Source: Candidatus Brocadiaceae bacterium (GTDB lineage Bacteria; Planctomycetota; Brocadiia; Brocadiales; Brocadiaceae). Taken from it: a stretch of DNA of 6,246 nt. The first letter of the stretch is position 1; each line of letters starts with the position of its first letter. The stretch is taken from NCBI GenBank assembly GCA_024653795.1, contig JANLHY010000452.1:1-6246 (forward strand). Direction: 5' to 3'. A program made the position numbers and the translations under genes. The notes beneath the pieces were generated by a model. That model was given only the letters and a program-made list of their open reading frames with translations, did not search any database and was not told where the DNA came from. Below, piece after piece: positions 1 to 5,532 of the stretch.

Positions 1-760
1 TATTGCCGGTATCCCGCCATTTGCAGGATTTTTTAGTAAAGACGAAATTTTATTAGAATCACTTGTCCGGGGGAATTTCTTGTATTGGGCGATTGGGGCC
101 CTGGCAGCCTTCTTTACGGCCTTTTACATGTTCCGTTTGCTTTTTATGACATTTCACGGGGAATCAAGGGTGGATCATCATGCGGCTGAACATCTCCATG
201 AGTCTCCCAAAAATATGACTCTTCCTTTAACGGTGCTTGCGGGACTTTCGTTCGTTGGCGGATTTCTGGGTATTCCGGGTGCAAGCGCCATTAGTAACTT
301 TTTGTCGCCAGTCTTTGGAGAACATGGTCATATTGAAATTTCCGGGGCAGAAGCCGGCGTACACCACAGCGCATGGCTGCCATATCTGATGATGGTCGTT
401 TCAACTGCCATTGCAATTGCGGGTATATACCTTGCCTATCAGATGTATATTAAAAAACCTGAGATGCCAAAGAAACTGGCAGAACGGTTTGGTCTGATTT
501 ATAAACTCCTGTTGAACAAATATTATATTGATGAAATTTATGATGCACTCTTCGTAAATCCAACGAAAATAATGGCAGTTCAACTATGGAAGCGGGTGGA
601 TGTATTGATGATTGACGGTTCTGTAAATGGCATTGCCCGTCTCGTTGGATGGTTTGGTAATATCCTGCGTTATTTACAGACAGGATATGTACGCAATTAT
701 GCCTTTTATATCGTGATTGGCTGTATCTTTGTTATTGTGCTTGCTGTAATGGGTAAGTGA
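1..760 (+). CDS. nuoL: NADH-quinone oxidoreductase subunit L, C-terminal part (5' end outside window)
   Basis: NuoL is the distal antiporter-like membrane subunit of complex I and takes part in proton translocation linked to NADH oxidation and quinone reduction. The reading frame is already open at base 2 and gives 252 residues up to TGA at 758-760. It begins with the family signature IPPFAGFFSKDEIL. The lysine in this motif (codon 38-40) matches the conserved TM12 lysine, E. coli Lys399. Hydrophobic segments follow around window residues 30-50, 78-98 and 120-143. A long amphipathic stretch (about 145-225) fits the lateral helix HL, and a final membrane helix lies near residues 232-250. The family is usually about 600-650 residues, so over half is upstream. 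A TTG at 80 is internal and not a start. The C-terminus looks complete. nuoM, normally adjacent, begins almost 1 kb downstream because of accessory DNA. Confidence 0.96.
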   Translation, partial: IAGIPPFAGFFSKDEILLESLVRGNFLYWAIGALAAFFTAFYMFRLLFMTFHGESRVDHHAAEHLHESPKNMTLPLTVLAGLSFVGGFLGIPGASAISNFLSPVFGEHGHIEISGAEAGVHHSAWLPYLMMVVSTAIAIAGIYLAYQMYIKKPEMPKKLAERFGLIYKLLLNKYYIDEIYDALFVNPTKIMAVQLWKRVDVLMIDGSVNGIARLVGWFGNILRYLQTGYVRNYAFYIVIGCIFVIVLAVMGK

Positions 761-815
761 TTGTTGATTCCGATCTGGCTGTGAGTGAGGTTTGGTCTGG
801 AAATGCTTCGGAACT

Positions 816-882
816 CTCCCCTCTATCAAGAGGGGAGGAGGGGTGTGTTTGATGTGGGGTTACACACCCATTAATCCCCTCT
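816..882. repeat. GC-rich fold-back element with two alternative stems
   Basis: Bases 816-824 (ctcccctct) pair perfectly with 829-837 (agaggggag) around a 4-nt loop. A second stem pairs 841-848 (gggtgtgt) with 862-869 (acacaccc). Bases 829-836 can instead pair with 875-882 (tcccctct), which would enclose the second stem in a longer structure. No T-run follows, so this is not a standard intrinsic terminator. It resembles the small palindromic repeats scattered in many bacterial genomes. The copy number in this genome cannot be judged from one window. Confidence 0.6.
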
Positions 883-921
883 GAGCAGGCATGAGTGTTT
901 CAGCAGAAAATGGTTTTTTTT

Positions 922-950
922 ACCACGAAGGACACGAAGATCACGAAGAA
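922..950 (+). repeat. Solo CACGAAG-type repeat related to the GxxExxY cassette ends
   Basis: Three tandem 9-nt units share the core CACGAAG (positions 924-930, 933-939 and 942-948). The design matches the CACAAAG-type terminal repeats of the GxxExxY cassette at 3346-3374 and 3743-3771. Read in frame it encodes TTKDTKITKKK, which resembles the MNHKDTKNPKR start of the GxxExxY protein. There is no start codon, and the frame closes at a TAA soon after. It may be a solo terminal repeat, or the 5' scar of a lost GxxExxY-like gene. No inverted partner is visible nearby. Confidence 0.6.
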
Positions 951-1008
951 AAAGAGTAGGATGGGTGAAGTGTCAGCGCATTCATCAAAATTGTTTTAAA
1001 CAAATTAA

Positions 1009-1035
1009 GGTTTGTGATGGGTTCGCTTAACCCAT
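1009..1035 (+). repeat. Hairpin repeat, left copy flanking the toxin-antitoxin pair
   Basis: The copy starts with ggtttgtgatgggttcgctt and ends with aacccat. Bases 1017-1023 (atgggtt) pair with 1029-1035 (aacccat) around a 5-nt loop. The same sequence recurs in the same orientation at 1620-1651, where only a 5-nt duplication in the loop differs. The pair brackets the toxin-antitoxin genes. It resembles the REP-like repeats containing GGGTTCGCTTCGC that occur in many bacterial genomes (family resemblance from memory). Confidence 0.75.
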
Positions 1036-1121
1036 GTCTACAAGCGAATCTATAAGGTGTAATTGTCGTCAGGAACAACCAAAGATATGTTCGAGGTGCT
1101 CAGCACAGGAGGAAAGTAAAA

Positions 1122-1328
1122 ATGCCTATCGCTAAGAAGCAAGCTATTAAATTGATTAAATCGCTTCCGGATGACTGCACAATTGAAGACATTCAGTATC
1201 ATCTTTATGTGCTGGAAAAGGTAGAACTGGGTATTCGTGCCATTGATGAAGGGCGTGTTGTACCACAGGAAGAGGTTGAGAAAAGGGTGAGAAAATGGCT
1301 GAAGTCATCTGGACAGAACCAGCGCTGA
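1122..1328 (+). CDS. Antitoxin of a type II toxin-antitoxin pair
   Basis: This is a 68-residue, highly charged soluble protein preceded by a perfect AGGAGG ribosome site (1107-1112), nine bases before the ATG. The order is a basic N-terminus (KKQAIKLIKSL), the motif LPDDCTIEDIQYHLYVLEKV (residues 15-34) and IDEGRVVPQEEVEKRVRKWL (41-60). This layout is shared by small antitoxins found upstream of RelE/ParE toxins. Its stop lies 34 bases inside the next gene, a typical antitoxin-first overlap that couples translation. By family knowledge it should bind and neutralise the downstream toxin and probably repress its own promoter. A short dyad just before the ribosome site (1096-1106) is a weak operator candidate. 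No classical ribbon-helix-helix or AbrB fold could be assigned by eye, so the antitoxin subclass is left open. Confidence 0.8.
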   Translation: MPIAKKQAIKLIKSLPDDCTIEDIQYHLYVLEKVELGIRAIDEGRVVPQEEVEKRVRKWLKSSGQNQR

Positions 1329-1612
1329 TTGATCTCCATGATATTTTCGAACATATTGCAAGAGACTCTTTAATATATGCAGAAAAATTTGTTAATCGTG
1401 TAGTTGTTGCAGTGAAAAGGCTCGAACTATTTCCCTATTGTGGACGTATAGTTCCAGAATTTAATAATGAAAGCATCCGTGAATTAATTTATGAAGTTTA
1501 CCGAATTATTTACGTGATTCGGAAAAACGAATGTTACATAGCAACGGTCATTCATGGGAGCAGGGATATATTCCGTCATTTAGAACCAGGAACTTGGGAA
1601 ATAATGCAGTAA
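1295..1612 (+). CDS. RelE/ParE-family toxin
   Basis: This 105-residue protein has the whole ParE/RelE pattern. W6 and A10 are followed by DLHDIFEHIARDS (13-25), the loop FPYCGRIVPE (46-55), the core RELIYEVYRIIYVI (62-75) and the closing strand ATVIHGSRD (83-91). The GR-VPE and YRIIY features point to the ParE-like branch, whose studied members poison DNA gyrase, rather than to mRNA-cutting RelE; that is an inference from pattern only. The ATG at 1295 lies inside the antitoxin gene, behind a purine-rich AAGGGTGAG. The length is normal and no lesion is visible, so the module looks functional. Its neighbours are complex I genes with no functional link, and hairpin repeats lie on both sides. This suggests acquisition as a cassette and retention through addiction. 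Confidence 0.9.
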   Translation: MAEVIWTEPALIDLHDIFEHIARDSLIYAEKFVNRVVVAVKRLELFPYCGRIVPEFNNESIRELIYEVYRIIYVIRKNECYIATVIHGSRDIFRHLEPGTWEIMQ

Positions 1613-1619
1613 TTTTAGC

Positions 1620-1652
1620 GGTTTGTGATGGGTTCGCTTCGCTTAACCCATC
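1620..1652 (+). repeat. Hairpin repeat, right copy flanking the toxin-antitoxin pair
   Basis: This is a same-orientation copy of 1009-1035. The first 20 bases are identical, then CGCTT is duplicated in the loop (1635-1644), then aacccat is identical. Bases 1627-1634 (gatgggtt) pair with 1645-1652 (aacccatc), giving an 8-bp stem with a 10-nt loop. It begins 7 bases after the toxin stop codon. It could slow transcription or protect the toxin mRNA end, but no U-tract follows, so it is not called as a terminator. Confidence 0.75.
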
Positions 1653-1673
1653 CAAGTTTATAGACAGGTTGGA

Positions 1674-1702
1674 TTGACAATAAAAATATGTGTAAATTTA
1701 CA
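1674..1702 (+). promoter_or_regulatory. Candidate promoter and operator-like palindrome upstream of nuoM
   Basis: A perfect -35-type hexamer TTGACA (1674-1679) lies 17 bases before a weak -10-like tttaca (1697-1702). The -10 area falls inside a perfect 12-base palindrome TGTAAATTTACA (1691-1702), where a bound regulator would block polymerase. A transcript starting here would have a short leader before nuoM (ATG 1747). Such a promoter could restore nuoM and nuoN expression downstream of the inserted toxin-antitoxin cassette. The -10 match is poor, and a 12-base palindrome is expected about once or twice by chance in a window this long, so the call is tentative. Confidence 0.35.
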
Positions 1703-1746
1703 TTCATTCGTGGCTAAATAAAGTAATATTATATTCAGGAGTTTTG

Positions 1747-3330
1747 ATGTCTTTGCCTATTCTTTCACTTATAACCTTTCTTCCAATCATAGGGGTAATC
1801 CTGATCCTGGCGATTGATTCGAAAAAACAGGAACTTATCAGGGTTACGTCTCTGCTGGTTTCGATCGTTGGGTTTTTTGTTTCTCTTCCTTTATATTTCA
1901 ATTTCGATGCACGTGCATACGAGATGCAGTTTGTCGAAAAACTGCCGTGGATTCCTTCTTTTGGAATTAATTATTATGTTGGAATAGATGGAGTCAGCCT
2001 GTTTCTGATACTCCTGACAACTTTTATTACGCCTATTTCTATCCTGGCTTCATGGCATATCACGAAGAGCATAAAGGAATATATGATTGCCATGCTGGTG
2101 CTTGAGACAGGCATGGTTGGTGTCTTTATCTCTCTTGATTTGTTTTTGTTTTATGTATTCTGGGAACTCATGCTGATCCCGATGTATCTTCTTATCGGCA
2201 TCTGGGGCGGCCCACGGAGGATTTACGCAGCCGTTAAGTTCTTTATTTATACCATGGCAGGCAGTGTATTCATGCTCCTGGCCATCATTGCCTTGTATTT
2301 TTTGAATTACAGGGCGACTGGGGAATATACATTTAATCTGTTGGAATTTTACCGGCTCGATATATCTTTTGCCGTCCAATTCTGGTTGTTCCTTGCCTTT
2401 GCCTTTGCCTTTGCTATCAAGGTTCCCATGTTTCCGTTTCATACATGGCTGCCTGATGCACACGTGGAAGCTCCTACGGCGGCGAGTGTAATCCTGGCAA
2501 GTGTCCTCTTGAAAATGGGAACGTATGGCTTTGTGAGGTTCTGCCTGCCCCTGTTCCCGGAGGCGAGTCATGCCTTTATCCCGGTAATTTCCTGGATGGC
2601 TATTGTGGGTATAATTTATGGCGCATTGGTTTCCATGGTGCAGGACGACCTTAAAAAACTTGTTGCCTTTTCCAGTGTGAGTCATCTGGGTTTTGTCATG
2701 CTTGGAATCTTTGCCTTTAATATCCAGGGTATCGAGGGTGGAATTACCCAGATGATCAATCACGGTCTCAGCACAGGGGCGCTCTTCCTTATTGTAGGGA
2801 TGCTTTATGAGAGAAGACACACACGGATGATTGCCGACTTTGGAGGTCTGACAAAACAGATCCCTGTTTTTGCCACCTTCTTTATGATCGTTACGTTATC
2901 TTCTATTGGACTGCCTGGCTTAAACGGTTTTGTTGGAGAGTTCCTCATTCTGGTTGGTACATTTAAATCGCGAATTCTGTATGCATCACTTGCAACATCG
3001 GGTATTATTCTTGCTGCCGTGTACATGCTCTGGATGTTTCAAAGGGTTATGTTTCACGAAATAACTCATGAAGAGAACAAGACATTAAAAGATATGAACA
3101 AACGGGAATGGGCTATCCTGCTCCCGATAGTACTGATGATCTTCTGGATTGGCATTTATCCCAATTCGTTTCTGAGAAAGATGGACGCCTCGGTAAATCA
3201 CCTTTTAAAACAGGTGGGAGATAAGGCAAATATTGCATCCAATGTTCGGGCGCTAAACAAGGTTGAGCAATTACAGGAAAAGGCTACACCAAAAATTGAT
3301 ATTGTTCCTGAGTCCAAGACAGAGTGGTAA
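1747..3330 (+). CDS. nuoM: NADH-quinone oxidoreductase subunit M
   Basis: NuoM is an antiporter-like membrane subunit in the proton-pumping arm of complex I. The 527-residue product (E. coli NuoM is about 509) is strongly hydrophobic throughout. Key charged residues can be placed by motif: E140 in YVFWE (E. coli Glu144), K225 in FAIKVPMFPFHTWLPDAH (Lys234), K256 in LLKMGTYG (Lys265) and E398 in GFVGEF (Glu407). The segments SSVSHLGFVMLG and QMINHGLSTGALFL are also typical. ATG 1747 is preferred because AGGAG (1737-1741) lies five bases upstream; the TTG at 1744 would be too close to it. The C-terminal tail after residue 490 is hydrophilic and slightly longer than usual. The stop is 12 bases before the GxxExxY gene, and nuoN, normally next, is displaced. 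Confidence 0.97.
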   Translation: MSLPILSLITFLPIIGVILILAIDSKKQELIRVTSLLVSIVGFFVSLPLYFNFDARAYEMQFVEKLPWIPSFGINYYVGIDGVSLFLILLTTFITPISILASWHITKSIKEYMIAMLVLETGMVGVFISLDLFLFYVFWELMLIPMYLLIGIWGGPRRIYAAVKFFIYTMAGSVFMLLAIIALYFLNYRATGEYTFNLLEFYRLDISFAVQFWLFLAFAFAFAIKVPMFPFHTWLPDAHVEAPTAASVILASVLLKMGTYGFVRFCLPLFPEASHAFIPVISWMAIVGIIYGALVSMVQDDLKKLVAFSSVSHLGFVMLGIFAFNIQGIEGGITQMINHGLSTGALFLIVGMLYERRHTRMIADFGGLTKQIPVFATFFMIVTLSSIGLPGLNGFVGEFLILVGTFKSRILYASLATSGIILAAVYMLWMFQRVMFHEITHEENKTLKDMNKREWAILLPIVLMIFWIGIYPNSFLRKMDASVNHLLKQVGDKANIASNVRALNKVEQLQEKATPKIDIVPESKTEW

Positions 3331-3342
3331 AAACAGAAAAAC

Positions 3343-3741
3343 ATGAACCACAAAGACACAAAGAACCCAAAGAGAAGTGACGAATTATCAAATCTAATAA
3401 TAGGTGCGGCAATTGAAGTACATCGAATCTTGGGACCTGGGTTATTGGAATCTGCTTACGAGCAATGTCTTTGCCACGAATTAACCTTAAAAGATATTTC
3501 ATTTGAAAGGCAAAAACCTTTACCTGTAACCTACAAAGGTATTTCTCTTGATTGTGGATACAGGTTAGATATCTTAGTAGAAAAGTTAGTTATTGTTGAA
3601 TTGAAAACGGTTGAACATATTGGACCAATACATGAGGCACAACTTCTGACATATCTTAAACTGTTTGAGTTATGGCTTGGACTTCTGGTAAATTTCAATG
3701 TTCCAGTTTTAAAAGACGGTATCCGTAGAATTGTAAATTGA
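3343..3741 (+). CDS. GxxExxY-family protein (PD-(D/E)XK nuclease-like)
   Basis: This 132-residue soluble protein carries the family name motif as G33-L-L-E36-S-A-Y39, inside AIEVHRILGPGLLESAYEQC. A PD-(D/E)XK-type site follows: D76 in YRLDILV, then E86 and K88 in VIVELK, with Q100 in EAQLLTYLKL as the usual extra polar residue. All expected catalytic positions are present, so a nuclease-like activity is plausible, but the family has no well-established function as far as I know. The start ATG 3343 has no clear ribosome site and lies 12 bases after the nuoM stop, so translation may depend on nuoM coupling. Codons 2-11 (NHKDTKNPKR) are encoded by the left terminal repeat, and the stop codon ends one base before the right repeat. 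It lies in the operon direction but has no obvious role in complex I. Confidence 0.92.
   Translation: MNHKDTKNPKRSDELSNLIIGAAIEVHRILGPGLLESAYEQCLCHELTLKDISFERQKPLPVTYKGISLDCGYRLDILVEKLVIVELKTVEHIGPIHEAQLLTYLKLFELWLGLLVNFNVPVLKDGIRRIVN
3346..3374 (+). repeat. Left terminal inverted repeat of the GxxExxY cassette
   Basis: The arm begins aaccacaaagacacaaag and is built from CACAAAG-like units. It matches the reverse complement of 3743-3771 at 24 of 29 positions without gaps, counted by eye, including the first ten bases. It overlaps the coding sequence from the second codon. The repeat is therefore under protein-coding constraint, or the start codon was gained at the repeat. Confidence 0.85.
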
Positions 3742-3742
3742 T

Positions 3743-3771
3743 TTCTTTGTGCTTTTTGTGCCTTTGTGGTT
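3743..3771 (-). repeat. Right terminal inverted repeat of the GxxExxY cassette
   Basis: Read on the minus strand it begins aaccacaaaggcacaaa. Mismatches to the left arm fall at alignment positions 11, 18, 20, 22 and 29. It starts immediately after the GxxExxY stop codon (3739-3741) and ends 33 bases before the nuoN start. A transcript crossing both arms could fold into a long hairpin enclosing the whole gene. Confidence 0.85.
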
Positions 3772-3804
3772 TCAACGAAAGTTTCAGGTCAAAGGTAATG
3801 CTAT

Positions 3805-5268
3805 ATGGTAAATACATCAATAATGACATTTAATATCCTCAGTATCCTGCCGATACTGATCCTGGCAGGTTTCGGCATGATCGTGCTTGTTACGGACATC
3901 GTATCTTCAAGAAAACTCGGGGATAAGAATTACCTGGCTTATATATCCCTGTTGGGAATTATCATTGCGGCCATTTCATCCAGGAACTCTGTCGGGACGA
4001 CGCTGTTCTCGTTTAGTGAATCTTTTGCAATCGATAACTACTCTCTGTTTTTCAACTTTATCTTTCTTCTCAGTACAGGACTCACCATCCTTATCTCACA
4101 CAGTTATATCAAGCGAGAGGAGATTAACCATGGGGAATATTATGCATTACTCTTGTTCTCAACAATAGGCATGATGCTCATGGCCTCCGGCGCCGACCTG
4201 TTAAACATTTACATCGGCCTGGAAGTCATGTCTATCAGTATTTACATCCTTACGGGTTTCAAGCGTTCAAAACTCATCTCAAACGAAGCGGCTTTAAAAT
4301 ATTTCCTGCTGGGTGCATTTGCCACGGGTTTTTTACTTTACGGGATAGCTATTATCTATGGCACGACTGGCTCTATCAACCTCAAGCAAATTGCCAGCTT
4401 CATTGAAGGGAAGGGCGGCGCTTTAGATCCCCTGTTGCTCATGGGCATGGGATTGATCATCATCGGTCTCGGTTTTAAGGTTGCATCTGTGCCGTTCCAC
4501 GCATGGGTGCCTGATGTTTACGAGGGTGCGCCTACATCAATAACTGCCTTTATGTCTGTAGGACCAAAAGCTGCAGCGTTTGCCGCCTTTTTGCGTATCT
4601 TCATGACTGCCTTTGGATCGACCCATTACGAATGGCAAAAGATTATTTATATTCTTGCTGTATTAACTATGACGACAGGAAATGTCGTTGCCATCGCCCA
4701 AACGAATATCAAACGTATGCTGGCGTATTCCAGCATTGCCCATGCAGGCTACCTCCTCATTGCCCTGGTAGCTGCTAATAACATGGGTGTATCGGGCACC
4801 TTGTTCTATATTCTGGCTTACATCTTCATGAATATAGGGGCATTTGCCATTGTTATTGTATTAAGCCAGAAGGGTGACGAATTCATACAGATCAACGATT
4901 ACGCAGGGCTGGGGTACAAACGCCCGCTTTTAGCCATAGCGATGACGCTCTTTATGCTTTCCATGGCAGGTGTTCCACCTATGGCGGGTTTTGTGGGGAA
5001 GTTTTATATCTTCAGCGCCGCCATGGAATCTGGTTATGTTGGACTGGCAGTGATTGGCGTGATAAACAGCGTCATCTCCGTTTACTATTATCTGCGGATT
5101 ACGGTAATTATGTACATGAAAGAACCAACCAGGGATTTTAGTCCCCTCACCATTTCCCCATTAATTGTTGCCGCCATCGTCATCTCTGTGGTTGGCACAC
5201 TCCAGCTTGGCATCTTCCCTTCCAAAGTCATGGAAATAGCCCAACACGTCATTCTCAGTTTAAAGTAA
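3805..5268 (+). CDS. nuoN: NADH-quinone oxidoreductase subunit N
   Basis: NuoN is the antiporter-like membrane subunit of complex I nearest the quinone-side half of the membrane arm. The product has 487 residues (E. coli NuoN about 485) and about 14 hydrophobic segments. Motif-anchored key residues are E140 in YIGLEVMSISIYIL (E. coli Glu133), K225 in GLGFKVASVPFHAWVPD (Lys217), K255 in SVGPKAAAF (Lys247) and K399 in GFVGKFYIF (Lys395). The segment NIKRMLAYSSIAHAGY is also characteristic. ATG 3805 is chosen because AAAGG (3791-3795) lies nine bases upstream. A second in-frame ATG at 3823 has no such site, though it would also give a family-like N-terminus. It is the last intact nuo gene here. 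No terminator follows directly, and the reading frame of a decayed gene begins within bases of the stop. Confidence 0.97.
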   Translation: MVNTSIMTFNILSILPILILAGFGMIVLVTDIVSSRKLGDKNYLAYISLLGIIIAAISSRNSVGTTLFSFSESFAIDNYSLFFNFIFLLSTGLTILISHSYIKREEINHGEYYALLLFSTIGMMLMASGADLLNIYIGLEVMSISIYILTGFKRSKLISNEAALKYFLLGAFATGFLLYGIAIIYGTTGSINLKQIASFIEGKGGALDPLLLMGMGLIIIGLGFKVASVPFHAWVPDVYEGAPTSITAFMSVGPKAAAFAAFLRIFMTAFGSTHYEWQKIIYILAVLTMTTGNVVAIAQTNIKRMLAYSSIAHAGYLLIALVAANNMGVSGTLFYILAYIFMNIGAFAIVIVLSQKGDEFIQINDYAGLGYKRPLLAIAMTLFMLSMAGVPPMAGFVGKFYIFSAAMESGYVGLAVIGVINSVISVYYYLRITVIMYMKEPTRDFSPLTISPLIVAAIVISVVGTLQLGIFPSKVMEIAQHVILSLK

Positions 5269-5283
5269 TTCCAGATGACTAGA

Positions 5284-5532
5284 ATTTCATCTTTTCATTC
5301 AATCTCCATAACAAGACTCGCCAGCATTACAAAAAGACCCGAACAATTTGCAGGCATGCATTTCATGAACCCTGCATACATAATGAAGCTTGGGGCAAAT
5401 CATCCCATGTGACCGCTTGAACTGGCGGATTTCATTGGCTTGGATACATGCCTGGCAATACTAGAAGTACTTCAAGCGGAGTTGGGTGAGAAATATAGAC
5501 CCTGTCCACTACTGCAAAAAATGGTAGCAGGT
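5284..5532 (+). pseudogene. 3-hydroxybutyryl-CoA dehydrogenase relic with an internal deletion and stop
   Basis: The frame reads SISITRLASITKRPEQFAGMHFMNP, which is the mid-protein signature of 3-hydroxybutyryl-CoA dehydrogenase (canonical TSSxSIT..TKRP..GMHFxNP). It jumps straight to MKLGANHPM, a TGA at 5410-5412, then PLELADFIGLDTCLAILEVL and YRPCPLLQKMVAG from the C-terminal domain. The TGA sits where the family has glycine (PMGPLEL), consistent with a single GGA-to-TGA change. The NAD-binding N-terminus and roughly 75 central residues are missing. Intact proteins have NPxPVMKLVE and, later, AMKLGANHP, so the deletion may have joined the two MKL-coding sites. The intact enzyme interconverts acetoacetyl-CoA and 3-hydroxybutyryl-CoA. 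This copy cannot be functional. Confidence 0.85.

Larger units (their letters stand above)
761..1121. other. Repeat-rich spacer between nuoL and the toxin-antitoxin pair
   Basis: There is no convincing gene in these 361 bases. Reading left to right, the spacer holds a GC-rich fold-back element (816-882), a 9-nt-period CACGAAG repeat (922-950), a loose inverted pair (gatgggtg at 960-967 against cattcatc at 979-986), a small AT palindrome (ttgttt/aaacaa, 991-1003), a hairpin repeat (1009-1035) and the antitoxin leader. The leader has a short dyad (gtgct/agcac, 1096-1106) directly before the AGGAGG ribosome site. No typical intrinsic terminator follows nuoL. The stacking of unrelated repeats suggests the spacer has taken up several small elements over time (inference). 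Confidence 0.7.
3346..3771. mobile_element. Putative minimal cassette: GxxExxY gene between 29-bp inverted repeats
   Basis: The unit is 426 bp and holds one gene with an imperfect 29-bp inverted repeat at its ends. It separates nuoM from nuoN, which are adjacent in most nuo operons. Removing exactly this segment would leave a 48-base nuoM-nuoN spacer with the nuoN ribosome site intact. No target-site duplication is evident next to the repeats, and no transposase is encoded. If mobile, the element either uses its own nuclease-like product or is moved in trans (inference). Confidence 0.5.

Noticed and set aside
80..760. Complete short gene starting at TTG 80
   Set aside because: The frame is open to the window edge with clear NuoL sequence upstream of 80, so this is the 3' part of nuoL.
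922..950. CRISPR-like array at the 9-nt period repeat
   Set aside because: The units are 9 nt and directly tandem with no spacers, and no cas gene is present.
1096..1106. Short dyad gtgct/agcac before the antitoxin ribosome site
   Set aside because: It could be an autoregulatory operator, but a 5-bp dyad is common by chance; it is mentioned only as a weak candidate in the antitoxin entry.
1627..1652. Intrinsic terminator after the toxin gene
   Set aside because: The stem is good but no T-run follows, and nuoM lies close downstream in the same direction.
2050..2820. Long minus-strand open frame (256 codons) inside nuoM
   Set aside because: It is antisense to a gene with full-length family conservation, its product is low-complexity and polar as expected from the reverse of membrane-protein codons, and no ribosome site or domain is visible.
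3887..4168. Overlapping + strand frame inside nuoN
   Set aside because: It is a shadow frame of a well-conserved NuoN coding region with no support of its own.
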